Below, piece after piece: positions 24,921 to 31,808 of a stretch of DNA of 32,265 bases. Within the stretch, counting starts at the first letter, position 1. Each line of letters begins with the position of its first letter. The DNA is from Thermococcus sp. (GTDB taxonomy: Archaea > Methanobacteriota_B > Thermococci > Thermococcales > Thermococcaceae): assembly GCA_027075325.1 (NCBI GenBank), contig JALTBN010000027.1, forward strand, positions 240,032-272,296, in the 5' to 3' direction. The position numbers and the translations under genes are program-made. Under the pieces are notes generated by a model that saw only the letters and a list, made by a program, of their open reading frames with translations, searched no databases and was not told where the DNA came from.

Positions 24921-25628
24921 ATGGAGCTGTACTACTCTGAGAAGTTCAACCCTGAAGAACTCGCCCTCCTCGGAAGGGCCATTGGAACCGTTGCACACGG
25001 AACAACGATAGCCGGCAGGGATGGGAGGGCCCTTTCACGCTACGGAAAGAGGGCCATGGTTGTGGGAATCGTTAGCACCGGATCCACCACAATGGACGTC
25101 CGTCTAATGCCCCTCGTGGCCCTGAAGGACTTCGCCCACAAAAAGGGCCTCCCAATAGCATACGTCTACTACTACAGGGGAGTCCGCGTTGAGGTGAGCG
25201 GGCTCGACGTGGAGGAGATTCAAACCATCCTGGAAACACGCAGCTTCATTGAGGCCCATCCAAGCGATATAGGGGCAACCGTCTACTATCCAAATGCCCT
25301 AGACGACTTCATGAACGACCTCCTGAAAAAGTACCGCCTCAACCTCAGAAAGAAAGTTCTGGTGGATGCCATGAACACTCCAGCGATACTGTTCTTCCCG
25401 CGCCTTTCTGATGCATTGGGCCTCGAAGTCGAGATAATAAACGATATGATGACAAGCTACCTGCCGCCTAAGCCCAAGGAAGTGTTCCTCCACAAGCTGA
25501 AAAAAGAGGATTACGACTTTGGACTGCGCTTCAGACCCGACGGGATTGTTGAATTCCACAGAAAAGGAGAGGGGGAAGAGTTCTCAAGCATGTGGACGCT
25601 TCTGGATTACATCAAAAAGAACGTTTGA
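24921..25628 (+). CDS. Shortened phosphomannomutase/phosphoglucomutase-like protein
   Basis: 235 residues from the ATG at 24921, which has GGGGGTGG upstream (a GTG at 24912 overlaps that site). It is about half the usual length of the alpha-D-phosphohexomutase family. Domain I is recognisable (RAIGTVAHGTTIAGRDGRAL, then VVGIVSTGSTTMDVRLMPL), but the catalytic phosphoserine loop (TASHNP in active enzymes) is missing. A domain II-like piece follows (KKVLVDAMNTPAILFFPRLS, EVEIINDMM), and domains III and IV are absent except for a final DFGLRFRPDG stretch. It reads as an intact, well-used ORF, so it is probably a distinct non-catalytic protein rather than a recent pseudogene. Function unknown. 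Confidence 0.85.
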   Translation: MELYYSEKFNPEELALLGRAIGTVAHGTTIAGRDGRALSRYGKRAMVVGIVSTGSTTMDVRLMPLVALKDFAHKKGLPIAYVYYYRGVRVEVSGLDVEEIQTILETRSFIEAHPSDIGATVYYPNALDDFMNDLLKKYRLNLRKKVLVDAMNTPAILFFPRLSDALGLEVEIINDMMTSYLPPKPKEVFLHKLKKEDYDFGLRFRPDGIVEFHRKGEGEEFSSMWTLLDYIKKNV

Positions 25629-25700
25629 GTCCGATTCCCTCACGTGGAAACGGTTAAAAGGCCACTCCTTTACTTCCTTCGTTTTCTGGAGGTGACTGCG

Positions 25701-26321
25701 ATGGGTATGTTCATAGTCATGGAGGGCATCGATGGCGCTGGAAAATCAACACAGGCTAAAATGCTGGCAGATTGGTTTAAAAGCCGAGGGTATGAGGTTG
25801 TTCTTACAAAAGAGCCCACTGATACGGCCTTTGGGAGGCTCATTCGAAGGCTGGTTCTCACGGGCGGGAAAGAAGGTATAATCGACGGGGCCAGAATAAG
25901 CCACGAGGCGGAGGCACTTTTGTTCGCTGCTGACAGGGCTGAGCACGTGAGCAAGCTCATAGGTCCCTCTTTAAAGGACGGGAAGGTCGTGATATCCGAT
26001 CGCTATTTCTACTCCTCCCTTGCATACCAGTGGGCCAGGGGACTCGACCTGGAGTGGCTCATCGACCTCAACAGGTTCGCAATACGGCCCGATCTTGTGA
26101 TACTCCTCGACCTTCCTGTAAAGGAGAGCATGAAGAGGATAAACGGCAGGAGTATAAAGAGCGAGTTCGATAAGATAGCCGAGCTCCAGAGGAATGTCAG
26201 GGAGAACTACCTGAAACTCGCTGAAATGTTCCCTGAGATGCGCATAGTGAACGCACAGAACACGGTCGATGATATTCATCGGGACATAGTGGGGCTCGTT
26301 GAGCAGGAACTCCTTGAATGA
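25701..26321 (+). CDS. tmk: Thymidylate kinase
   Basis: Phosphorylates dTMP to dTDP for DNA synthesis. 206 residues from the ATG at 25701, which has GGAGGTGA 5 bases upstream; a longer frame from 25644 has no such site. The P-loop is at residues 9-16 (GIDGAGKS), the DR(Y/H) motif is [17 protein letters not shown], and the substrate-binding [19 protein letters not shown] is present. The lid region contains the Arg-rich [15 protein letters not shown]. The gene follows the phosphohexomutase-like gene by 72 bases, which includes a GTTAAAAGG element that could act as its promoter. Downstream the accessory region starts. Confidence 0.96.
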   Translation: MGMFIVMEGIDGAGKSTQAKMLADWFKSRGYEVVLTKEPTDTAFGRLIRRLVLTGGKEGIIDGARISHEAEALLFAADRAEHVSKLIGPSLKDGKVVISDRYFYSSLAYQWARGLDLEWLIDLNRFAIRPDLVILLDLPVKESMKRINGRSIKSEFDKIAELQRNVRENYLKLAEMFPEMRIVNAQNTVDDIHRDIVGLVEQELLE

Positions 26322-26393
26322 AAACACTGCAAAAGCGTCAACACGATTTAACCGCACGATAACGTTTTTACAGACAAGGCTTTGGAAACATTA

Positions 26394-26851
26394 ATGTACA
26401 AAAACAAACGTTCGGCCTACTTAAACTCGCTGTGAAGAAAGTATAAAGACGAGTTCAGGCTTTACATGGAACGACAGGTTAGGGATGGAAAACTCAGCCA
26501 GGCCAGGTTTAAGGACTACTGGAACGGCTTAAACCGCTTCTTCAAAATTTTGCTGATGAACTACTCAGGAATAAGAGCCTCTCTAGGAACATGATGGACA
26601 GAATTTCCAACATGCGTTTTTTGAAGAAAGCGGCACAGAAAAACGCGGGAGCGAGTAACATCAGGGACTGGTTCTTTAATAAGGCACTTTACCAGCTTAA
26701 GGGAAACCGGACGCTGATTAACTTCATTCAGTCGAGGAGTGATGAAAAGGGAGCCTGGCAGAATTACGTGAGCATAAAAGAGTCCCTCGATGGTGCCGTA
26801 GACGAATACAGAAAATTAATGAAGAAAGGCATGTTCGCCTTCCTTGACTAA
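26394..26851 (+). pseudogene. Broken ORF, possible tyrosine-integrase relic
   Basis: A reading frame from the ATG at 26394 meets a TGA at 26433-26435, continues as RKYKDEFRLYMERQVRDGKL...NGLNRFF, then needs a one-base insertion in the A/T run near 26543-26550 to join the frame ending at 26851 (FADELLRNKSLSR to MFAFLD). Joined, it gives about 152 residues. The N-terminal part resembles a core-binding SAM-like domain and the tail resembles the end of archaeal tyrosine integrases (NFIQSR...NYV...DEYRKLM, with a candidate catalytic Tyr); the Arg and His residues of the catalytic domain are absent. This family call is inference from pattern only. The disrupted frame itself is directly visible. Position next to a tRNA pair fits an eroded integrated element. 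Confidence 0.6.
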
Positions 26852-26863
26852 TTCTCACACTTT

Positions 26864-27349
26864 CTATTTGTATTTTTCCCTTAAGTGCATCAGGAACTCT
26901 GAATCCTTGAGGATGTAAAACCAATGACGCTTTAAGCTGAACTTAAGAGTCTTCGGATCCCTCAGCTTCACCAGGTGCTTCGTGTTCATGCTCACCAGGT
27001 AGCGAGCCTTAGCAGAGTACACCACATCCAGGAATTTAATGTCATCAACGTGGCCAACTTCTTTAACGAGACTCTTATCCTCCTCAAACCTTACCCTCGG
27101 GGACACTTTTACGGTATTGTTCAGGATGAGGTTGTAAATAGCTCTCGCCTTTTGCGTCTTCCCCGTGAGTAACCCAATGATTGCCAAGGTCTCCTTCATC
27201 TCTTGGAGCGTCTCCTTAGAACCGTAATTCACCAACTTATCCTCTTTGAGGAGATCGAGGATCTTAACAGCGGGACTTCTTTTAGATTCCTTGGACTTTA
27301 AAGCACTTATTAAAATAGAAGTATCCAACACCACCTTTATTTTAGCCAT
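26864..27349 (-). CDS. PIN-domain toxin (VapC-like, TIGR00305 type)
   Basis: 161 residues of the PIN family of toxin components, expected to be a metal-dependent RNase. The first acidic residue is in VVLDTSILISAL (Asp near residue 9), a helical acidic segment GSKETLQEMKETL gives the Glu, and KFLDVVYSAKARYLVSMNTKHL gives another Asp. In this family the last segment usually reads TGD; here it reads SMN, so one acidic ligand is replaced by Asn. The ending ILKDSEFLMHLREK matches the family's C-terminal pattern. It begins immediately after the stop of the upstream partner gene with GGAGTGATT as ribosome binding site. The neighbourhood suggests an acquired toxin-antitoxin pair. Confidence 0.85.
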   Translation of the reverse strand: MAKIKVVLDTSILISALKSKESKRSPAVKILDLLKEDKLVNYGSKETLQEMKETLAIIGLLTGKTQKARAIYNLILNNTVKVSPRVRFEEDKSLVKEVGHVDDIKFLDVVYSAKARYLVSMNTKHLVKLRDPKTLKFSLKRHWFYILKDSEFLMHLREKYK

Positions 27350-27727
27350 TCAAATCACTCCGAGCTTTTTGAGTTTCCGCTCAATCCTCCGGAACTTTTT
27401 AAGCTCCACGCGAGCGACTTCTATTAACTCGGTAGTGCTGAGCTTAACGGACTTGTTATCCTCCATAATGACCTCCCAAGCCTTATCGTCGCTCATAGGT
27501 TTGTCCATGCTCGCCATGACTTCCCGGACTTGGAAGAACCAGATAACGTCCTCTGGTTTCTCTTTGATGGCTTTGGCAATACCGTCCACGATAGACTCAA
27601 ACACTTTCCTATCCGCGCTCATTACAGCCATTTTTCGCACCGTTCTATTCTTCGCTTTCCCGCTCTTAAGGTTAACCCCTCCCATCCGCGTCTTCGTTTC
27701 GCCGTTCCCTCTTGCCATAACTTCCAT
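27350..27727 (-). CDS. Putative antitoxin partner of the PIN toxin
   Basis: 125 residues from the ATG at 27727 (or 122 from the ATG at 27718); no ribosome binding site is visible for either, as expected if the leader is only about 10-20 bases long. A longer frame running back through the tRNA-Ala gene is an artefact. The N-terminal 30 residues are basic and glycine-rich; the middle is helical (FESIVDGIAKAIKEKPEDVIWFFQ in two overlapping helices: FESIVDGIAKAIKEKP and EDVIWFFQVREVMA), followed by TTELIEVARVELKKFRRIER. I recognise no named antitoxin family. The antitoxin role is inferred from its place before the PIN gene, with stop and start adjacent. Confidence 0.72.
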   Translation of the reverse strand: MEVMARGNGETKTRMGGVNLKSGKAKNRTVRKMAVMSADRKVFESIVDGIAKAIKEKPEDVIWFFQVREVMASMDKPMSDDKAWEVIMEDNKSVKLSTTELIEVARVELKKFRRIERKLKKLGVI

Positions 27728-27760
27728 TTGAGGAAGTTTAAACGGATTCTCATGACCGCA

Positions 27761-27772
27761 AAATTTATAAAC
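27761..27772. promoter_or_regulatory. Bidirectional TATA element between tRNA-Ala and the toxin operon
   Basis: AAATTTATAAAC reads as a TATA box on both strands. On the plus strand it is about 30-41 bases before tRNA-Ala, the expected distance for a tRNA start with a short 5' leader. On the minus strand GTTTATAAATTT would start transcription near 27740, just before the antitoxin ATG. I find no second TATA element in the 75-base gap. Confidence 0.6.
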
Positions 27773-27801
27773 CCGCTCCAATAGGTGATTACGGCGGATG
27801 T

Positions 27802-27879
<78 letters not shown>

Positions 27880-27888
27880 TCCCTGGGC

Positions 27889-27966
27889 GGGCCCGTGGTC
27901 TAGACTGGTTATGACGTCACCCTGACACGGTGAAGGTCCGGGGTTCGAATCCCCGCGGGCCCACCA
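27889..27966 (+). tRNA. tRNA-Val (anticodon GAC)
   Basis: Acceptor GGGCCCG pairs with CGGGCCC, discriminator A, encoded CCA at 27964-27966. D arm region GTC...GAC. Anticodon stem TCACC/GGTGA with loop CTGACAC, giving anticodon GAC. Variable loop AGGTC, T arm CGGGG-TTCGAAT-CCCCG. The sequence right after CCA (TTCAGCCCTTT) is the same as that after tRNA-Leu at 8462. Confidence 0.98.
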
Positions 27967-27997
27967 TTCAGCCCTTTCTGGCGAAAGCGCTGGCGGA
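27967..27997 (+). repeat. Short tRNA-3' flank repeat (tRNA-Val copy)
   Basis: Reads TTCAGCCCTTTCTGGCGAAAG then CGCTGGCGGAA. The first 11 bases and the last 11 bases match the minus-strand sequence after tRNA-Leu (8432-8462); the middle differs but keeps a small CTTT/AAAG stem. Confidence 0.8.
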
Positions 27998-28075
27998 AAG
28001 TTGTTGACTGTTTTTTGAATGCTAAAGTGGAGCTGATTCCCATTTTATTTAACTGGCGCAATTTAGGTTGAATTC

Positions 28076-28196
28076 CTCCATTATTGCCCTTCCTAATGGA
28101 GTTCCCCCTTTTTGGTGCCCTTCGGGCGCCGGTTATGGTTGAACTCCTGGTAAAACGGGAATTAAATGCTGGAATTCAAGATTCAGCCCAGCATTT
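28076..28196. other. Cluster of three hairpins, candidate structured RNA
   Basis: Three inverted repeats lie within 121 bases: CTCCATTA (28076-28083) with TAATGGAG (28094-28101); GGTGCCC (28114-28120), loop TTC, GGGCGCC (28124-28130), one G-T pair; and AAATGCTGG (28164-28172) with CCAGCATTT (28188-28196). No reading frame runs through. The tRNA-Leu locus does not show this cluster. Whether it is transcribed is unknown. Confidence 0.45.
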
Positions 28197-28237
28197 TCAG
28201 CGAAATCCTTCTCAAAATGCCAATTAATGGGAACCAC

Positions 28238-28280
28238 GAACTTTGATCAAACTTTGCACTGCAAAGTTTGCTTGCTGGCA
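28238..28280 (+). repeat. Intergenic repeat, hairpin module (tRNA-Val locus)
   Basis: Contains CAAACTTTGC (28248-28257), loop ACT, GCAAAGTTTG (28261-28270), preceded by GAACTTTGAT and followed by GCTGGC. The tRNA-Leu copy (8183-8227, minus strand) has GAACTCTTTGAT before the same hairpin and GCGCTGGCGG after it. Confidence 0.75.
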
Positions 28281-28297
28281 CAAAGCGTTGACGAAAA

Positions 28298-28395
28298 GAG
28301 CGCGTGCTACTCTAAAACACCAAATTTTCAACGGGTTCGCTCATCAGATTGCTGTTTTATAGGGTTCGCCTTTCACAAGGCGTCCAATGGATACC
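28298..28395 (+). repeat. Intergenic repeat block (tRNA-Val locus)
   Basis: Begins GAGCGCGTGCTAC, contains CTAAAACACCAAATTTTC, and ends GGCGTCCAATGGATACC. It aligns along its whole 98-base length with the minus-strand block at 8332-8430, including the GCCTT...AAGGC hairpin near the end. Here it follows the hairpin module, while at the tRNA-Leu locus it precedes it (counting away from the tRNA). Confidence 0.8.
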
Positions 28396-28413
28396 GACAA
28401 TAGAGTTGAACTA

Positions 28414-28899
28414 TTAAGGAAGCCCAAGAACACGGCGTACCATGGCCAGTTCCCTGGGACTCAGAGCATCACTAACCGAGACATACATCTCGGAGCCATG
28501 AAGAGCTGCCATATCCCTGACCTTTCCAAGGAACTTAAGCGTCCCCTTCAGGCCGTTCTCAAGTATCAGGTACTCTATTCCGTCAAAGACAAGAATGGGC
28601 CGCCTCTTCGAAAGTTCATTATTAATCAGGGCCTCAAGACGGTAGAGGGCCCTCGGACTAACGCTGTTCTCATCCCCCACATCACTCAGCCACACAACGT
28701 TCAGACACCCCCCAGCATCCCTAAAAATCCTAAAGACGAGCTTTGGGTGGGTGCGGGTTATTAGAAGGACGTTATTTGAGCCCAGCTTATTCAAGATCAG
28801 CTTCTCCAGTGACCCATGGGGGACTAGGGGTGAGGCTGGGGGTGAGGTTAGAAACTCCGAACCCCTGGAACGTCCTTTGATGTTAATATGAAATGACAT
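28414..28899 (-). CDS. DUF835-domain protein
   Basis: 161 residues from the ATG at 28899, which has GGGTGGGG 6 bases upstream; a longer frame from 28932 would start before that site. The DUF835 signature is clear in the C-terminal half: RPILVFDGIEYLILENGLKG, then KFLGKVRDMAALHGSEMYVS and LSPRELAMVRRVLGLP. The N-terminal half (SLEKLILNKLGSNNVLLITR) resembles a P-loop-free nucleotide-like fold with VLLITR and VWLSDV strands. Many DUF835 proteins in archaea are fused to sensory or regulatory modules; this one is stand-alone. A TATA-like GTTTTTAAAC at about 28939-28946 overlaps a perfect palindrome arm, suggesting regulation. Function unknown. Confidence 0.85.
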   Translation of the reverse strand: MSFHINIKGRSRGSEFLTSPPASPLVPHGSLEKLILNKLGSNNVLLITRTHPKLVFRIFRDAGGCLNVVWLSDVGDENSVSPRALYRLEALINNELSKRRPILVFDGIEYLILENGLKGTLKFLGKVRDMAALHGSEMYVSVSDALSPRELAMVRRVLGLP

Positions 28900-28944
28900 C
28901 GCTGTCCCCACCCGACCACTGGGGTATAACAAAAAGAGTTTAAA

Positions 28945-28973
28945 AACTTATCGATTATTTGAAACGATAAGTT
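28945..28973. promoter_or_regulatory. Perfect inverted repeat overlapping the DUF835-gene promoter
   Basis: AACTTATCG (28945-28953) and CGATAAGTT (28965-28973) are perfect 9-bp arms around an 11-bp spacer. One arm abuts the minus-strand TATA element of the DUF835 gene, so a bound dimer would block or recruit initiation factors. The rest of 28974-29081 is A/T-rich with nothing else supported. Confidence 0.6.
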
Positions 28974-29081
28974 ATATAGATTACTGAAGTTTATGTCTAA
29001 CATAGGCATTTACCCATGTAAACATACCACTCTGAAAATAGCATTAAAATATTAACAGGAAGAAACCGGGGAGAACACATA

Positions 29082-29198
29082 ATGAATAATAAAAGTTCAA
29101 ATTTAAAACGTTCCCAAAAGAAATCTAAAGGAGTTGCATGGATACCAAATCAAACAGCATATCACGAAAAATATACAAAAAATATTCATAAATTGTAA
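29082..29198 (+). CDS. Possible 38-residue basic micro-ORF
   Basis: ATG at 29082 opens a frame of 38 codons ending TAA at 29196-29198. The product is Lys/Asn/Ser-rich (starting MNNKSSNLKRSQKKSKG). A weak GGGGAGA lies 8 bases upstream. Codons are A/T-ending, unlike all neighbours, so this is either a recently acquired small gene or a chance frame in A/T-rich DNA. I favour chance slightly. No function can be given. Confidence 0.25.
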   Translation: MNNKSSNLKRSQKKSKGVAWIPNQTAYHEKYTKNIHKL

Positions 29199-29205
29199 AT
29201 AAAAT

Positions 29206-29604
29206 TCAATCTCTTTGACAGAGTTCTAGAAGAACCCCGGTTACTGCCTTGGGGTGGACGAAGGCAATCTTCGCACCGCCCGCGCCGATGCGGGGCTTCT
29301 CATCGATGAGACGGTAGCCTTCCTCCTGTAGGTGTTCGAGGGTTGCCTCAATGTCATCGACGCCGAGGGCCATGTGGTGAATTCCCTCACCGCGCTTGGC
29401 TATGAACTTAGCTATCGGTGAGTCCTCCGAAGTTGGCTCAAGGAGCTCTATCCTGCTCTCTCCGACGTGGATTATCGCCGTCCTGACTTTCTGGTCCGGA
29501 ACCTCCTCGATCTCGTCGACCTTGAGACCGAGGCCCTCCCACACCTTAACTGCCTCGTCCAAATTCCTAACGGCTATACCAACGTGGTCTATTTTTTTGA
29601 ACAT
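29206..29604 (-). CDS. mce: Methylmalonyl-CoA epimerase
   Basis: Interconverts (R)- and (S)-methylmalonyl-CoA. 132 residues from the ATG at 29604, which has GGGAGGTGAT upstream and sits 4 bases after the meaB stop. Two vicinal-oxygen-chelate repeats are visible: [20 protein letters not shown] with the first metal His, and [20 protein letters not shown] with the second, then GVLLELCQ with the Glu near the C-terminus. It is the last gene of a three-gene minus-strand unit with meaB and the mutase B12 subunit, which together handle the methylmalonyl-CoA/succinyl-CoA interconversion. Confidence 0.95.
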   Translation of the reverse strand: MFKKIDHVGIAVRNLDEAVKVWEGLGLKVDEIEEVPDQKVRTAIIHVGESRIELLEPTSEDSPIAKFIAKRGEGIHHMALGVDDIEATLEHLQEEGYRLIDEKPRIGAGGAKIAFVHPKAVTGVLLELCQRD

Positions 29605-29608
29605 GCCA

Positions 29609-30571
29609 TCACCTCCCGTCAAAAACTCTCTCCATGATGATGTCCGCGGCAGAGTACGGATCTATCTTCCCGGACAGAACCTGCCCGATCAGCTCTTCGG
29701 CTTCTGGGGAGATGAGCCTCTTCTCAACGCGGGAAACAACGGAGTCAGCAACTATCGCCTTGACCTCCTCAAAGGCCCGGAGCTTTCTCCTCTCCTTCAG
29801 CCTTCCGCTTGAACGCATGAACTCCATGTGCCTTCCAATCGCTTCCCAGAGGGGCCTTACTCCCCTGAGGGTAAACGCAGTGGTTTCCACTATAGGAGGC
29901 TCCCACCCAAGCTGCCGCCAGCGGTCGCGCTCAAACTCCACCGCCATCTGAATCTCCATGTGAAGCATCTCCGTGCCCTCTCTGTCCGCCTTGTTTATGG
30001 CGAAGATATCTGCTATCTCCATGAGGCCCGCCTTCAGCGCCTGAACCTCATCGCCGTAACCGGGGACGAGCACGAGAACCACGGTATCAGCCGTCCTGAC
30101 AATGTCAACTTCCGTCTGACCGACGCCGACGGTTTCGACGAATATGATATCGTAGCCGGAGGCGTCGAGCACCTTTATCGCATCGTTGGTGGCCTTTGCT
30201 AGACCCCCGAGGGAGCCCCTGGTGGCCATGCTCCGTATGAAAACAGCCGGGTCAGTGGAGTGCCTCTGCATCCTGAGCCTGTCGCCAAGGAGGGCGCCAC
30301 CCGTAAACGGAGAAGTCGGGTCGACGGCTATAACGCCCACCCTGTGTCCCCCGTCGCGGGCGAGCTTTATGAGCTTGTCAAGGAGCGTGGACTTCCCGGC
30401 TCCGGGCGGGCCGGTTATCCCCACTACGTAAGCCTTTCCCGTGTGCGGATGTACGAGTCGAACTATCTCCCGCGCTTTATCCTCGTCGTTCTCCACCATG
30501 GTGATTAGCCTTGCCACGGCCTTTTTATCCCCTGCCATAGCGTTGCGGACAAGTTCCTCAAGCATTGCCAT
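29609..30571 (-). CDS. meaB: MeaB/ArgK-type G-protein chaperone of methylmalonyl-CoA mutase
   Basis: GTPase that protects and reloads the B12 cofactor of methylmalonyl-CoA mutase. About 320 residues. P-loop [17 protein letters not shown], switch region [34 protein letters not shown] (Walker B), and the NKAD base-specificity motif ([10 protein letters not shown]) are all present. Starts at 30571 or 30565 are possible; GTG at 30574 is less likely. A TATA-like GCTTTATATTC at about 30593-30603 lies about 22-32 bases upstream, so the mRNA is probably nearly leaderless even though the mutase-subunit gene is only about 30 bases away. It precedes mce by 4 bases. Confidence 0.95.
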   Translation of the reverse strand: MAMLEELVRNAMAGDKKAVARLITMVENDEDKAREIVRLVHPHTGKAYVVGITGPPGAGKSTLLDKLIKLARDGGHRVGVIAVDPTSPFTGGALLGDRLRMQRHSTDPAVFIRSMATRGSLGGLAKATNDAIKVLDASGYDIIFVETVGVGQTEVDIVRTADTVVLVLVPGYGDEVQALKAGLMEIADIFAINKADREGTEMLHMEIQMAVEFERDRWRQLGWEPPIVETTAFTLRGVRPLWEAIGRHMEFMRSSGRLKERRKLRAFEEVKAIVADSVVSRVEKRLISPEAEELIGQVLSGKIDPYSAADIIMERVFDGR

Positions 30572-30603
30572 CACTGGAGAAATTATCCAGAGGGAATATA
30601 AAG

Positions 30604-31032
30604 CTAAGCCCTGAACCTCTTGAGGTTCTCAACCGCCCTGTCAATGAACTCTATCGTCTTGCTCAGTGGAGTTCCCGGTCCAAAGACCTCTGCAACACCC
30701 ATCTTTTTAAGCTCCTCCGCGTCGTCGGGCGGAATTATTCCCCCCGCAAAAACCACGACATCCTCATTCGGCTTCAGACCCCTCTCCTCAAGGAGCCGGA
30801 GTATCTTGGGAATGAGAACCATGTGGGCACCGGAGAGGATGCTGATACCAAGAACCGGGGCATCCTCCTGAATCACTGTCTCCACGATCTGCTCCGGGGT
30901 CTGTCTTATGCCCGTGTAAATGACCTCATAACCGGCGTCCTTAAGGGCCCTCGCAACGACCTTGGCGCCCCGGTCGTGACCATCCAGGCCCGGCTTCGCA
31001 ATGACAATGCGGACTTTTGAGCGCTCGACCAT
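30604..31032 (-). CDS. Methylmalonyl-CoA mutase, B12-binding (small) subunit
   Basis: 142 residues from the ATG at 31032, which has GGTGAT 4 bases upstream; a longer frame from 31080 begins inside the promoter. The whole protein is the cobalamin domain: IVIAKPGLDGHDRGAKVVAR has the DxHxxG cobalt ligand, then GISILSGAHMVLIPKIL (SxL motif) and VVFAGGIIPPDDAEEL (GG motif). The catalytic large subunit is a separate gene in Thermococcales and is not in this window. A TATA-like CTTTAAATATTC is at about 31058-31069. meaB and mce follow on the same strand. Confidence 0.95.
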   Translation of the reverse strand: MVERSKVRIVIAKPGLDGHDRGAKVVARALKDAGYEVIYTGIRQTPEQIVETVIQEDAPVLGISILSGAHMVLIPKILRLLEERGLKPNEDVVVFAGGIIPPDDAEELKKMGVAEVFGPGTPLSKTIEFIDRAVENLKRFRA

Positions 31033-31151
31033 TTTCATCACCGCCCTAACTTCACCCCCGGAATATTTAAAGGTTGTCAAAGTTCAACGGAGCGCTTTAC
31101 ATTGGATATTTTGTCCAGAAGCTTTTTAATCCATGCCCCTAACTCCAGGAC

Positions 31152-31808
31152 ATGCTGGAGTTCCCGCACGATACCCACACCCACACCGAGTACTCCGACG
31201 GAATAGGATCAATCACAGATAATATAGCCTCGGCCGAGGAAAAGGGACTCAAACTCCTTGGGATAACGGATCACAGCCACTACCTCAGCCCGAAGAGCCT
31301 GAAACGATACGTGGCCGATATAAAGCGATGGGGAGCTATGTCGGAAATAACAGTTCTCGCGGGGATAGAGGGGAACATAACCCCCAGTGGGGTCGATGTG
31401 CCTGATTGGGTGGCGGAGAAGCTCGACTATGTTATAGCGAGCGTCCACGAGTGGCTTGAGACCCCCGAGGAGTACATTGAGCTCGTGAAGCTGGCCCTAA
31501 AAGATGACAACGTTGATGTAATCGGGCACTTCGGTGCGAACTTCCCATACATTGGCTTCCCCCCGATGGAGGAGCTCAGGGAGGTCATTGAGCTGGCAGA
31601 AGAAAACGGAAAGGCGTTCGAGATAAGCTCCCGCTACCACGTCCCGGATGTTGAGTTCGTTGCAGAGTGCATAAAGAGGGGGATAAAGCTCACCTTCGCG
31701 AGCGATGCTCACTTTCCGGCAGGGGTCGGAAGGGTGACATGGAGCGAGAGGGTTTTCAAAAAAGCCGGGGGGAGAAAGGAGGATCTGCTTTTTGGGGAGT
31801 TTCTGTAA
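31152..31808 (+). CDS. PHP-family metal-dependent phosphoesterase
   Basis: 218 residues of the PHP (polymerase and histidinol phosphatase) fold. The metal-binding motifs are complete: HDTHTHTEYSDG (motif 1), ITDHSHY (motif 2), GIEGN (Glu), IASVHEW (motif 3), DVIGHFG and ASDAHFPAGVG (motif 4). Substrate is unknown; related proteins are histidinol-phosphate phosphatases, YcdX-like phosphatases and nucleotide phosphoesterases. A TATA-like GCTTTTTAATCC lies about 20-30 bases before the ATG and no ribosome binding site is visible, so the mRNA is leaderless. The stop codon is directly followed by the first degenerate CRISPR repeat. Confidence 0.9.
   Translation: MLEFPHDTHTHTEYSDGIGSITDNIASAEEKGLKLLGITDHSHYLSPKSLKRYVADIKRWGAMSEITVLAGIEGNITPSGVDVPDWVAEKLDYVIASVHEWLETPEEYIELVKLALKDDNVDVIGHFGANFPYIGFPPMEELREVIELAEENGKAFEISSRYHVPDVEFVAECIKRGIKLTFASDAHFPAGVGRVTWSERVFKKAGGRKEDLLFGEFL

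Noticed and set aside
26322..26393. Search for a tRNA 3' fragment (attachment site) left by an integrated element.
   Set aside because: No stretch resembling the tRNA-Ala or tRNA-Val 3' half could be found here, so element boundaries are not claimed.
28387..28764. 125-codon plus-strand frame opposite the DUF835 gene.
   Set aside because: Antisense shadow; the minus-strand frame has the domain signature, promoter and ribosome binding site.
31022..31080. C/D-box sRNA-like GTGATGA near the mutase-subunit start.
   Set aside because: It is explained by the ribosome binding site GGTGAT followed by codons, and no D box is found at a suitable distance.
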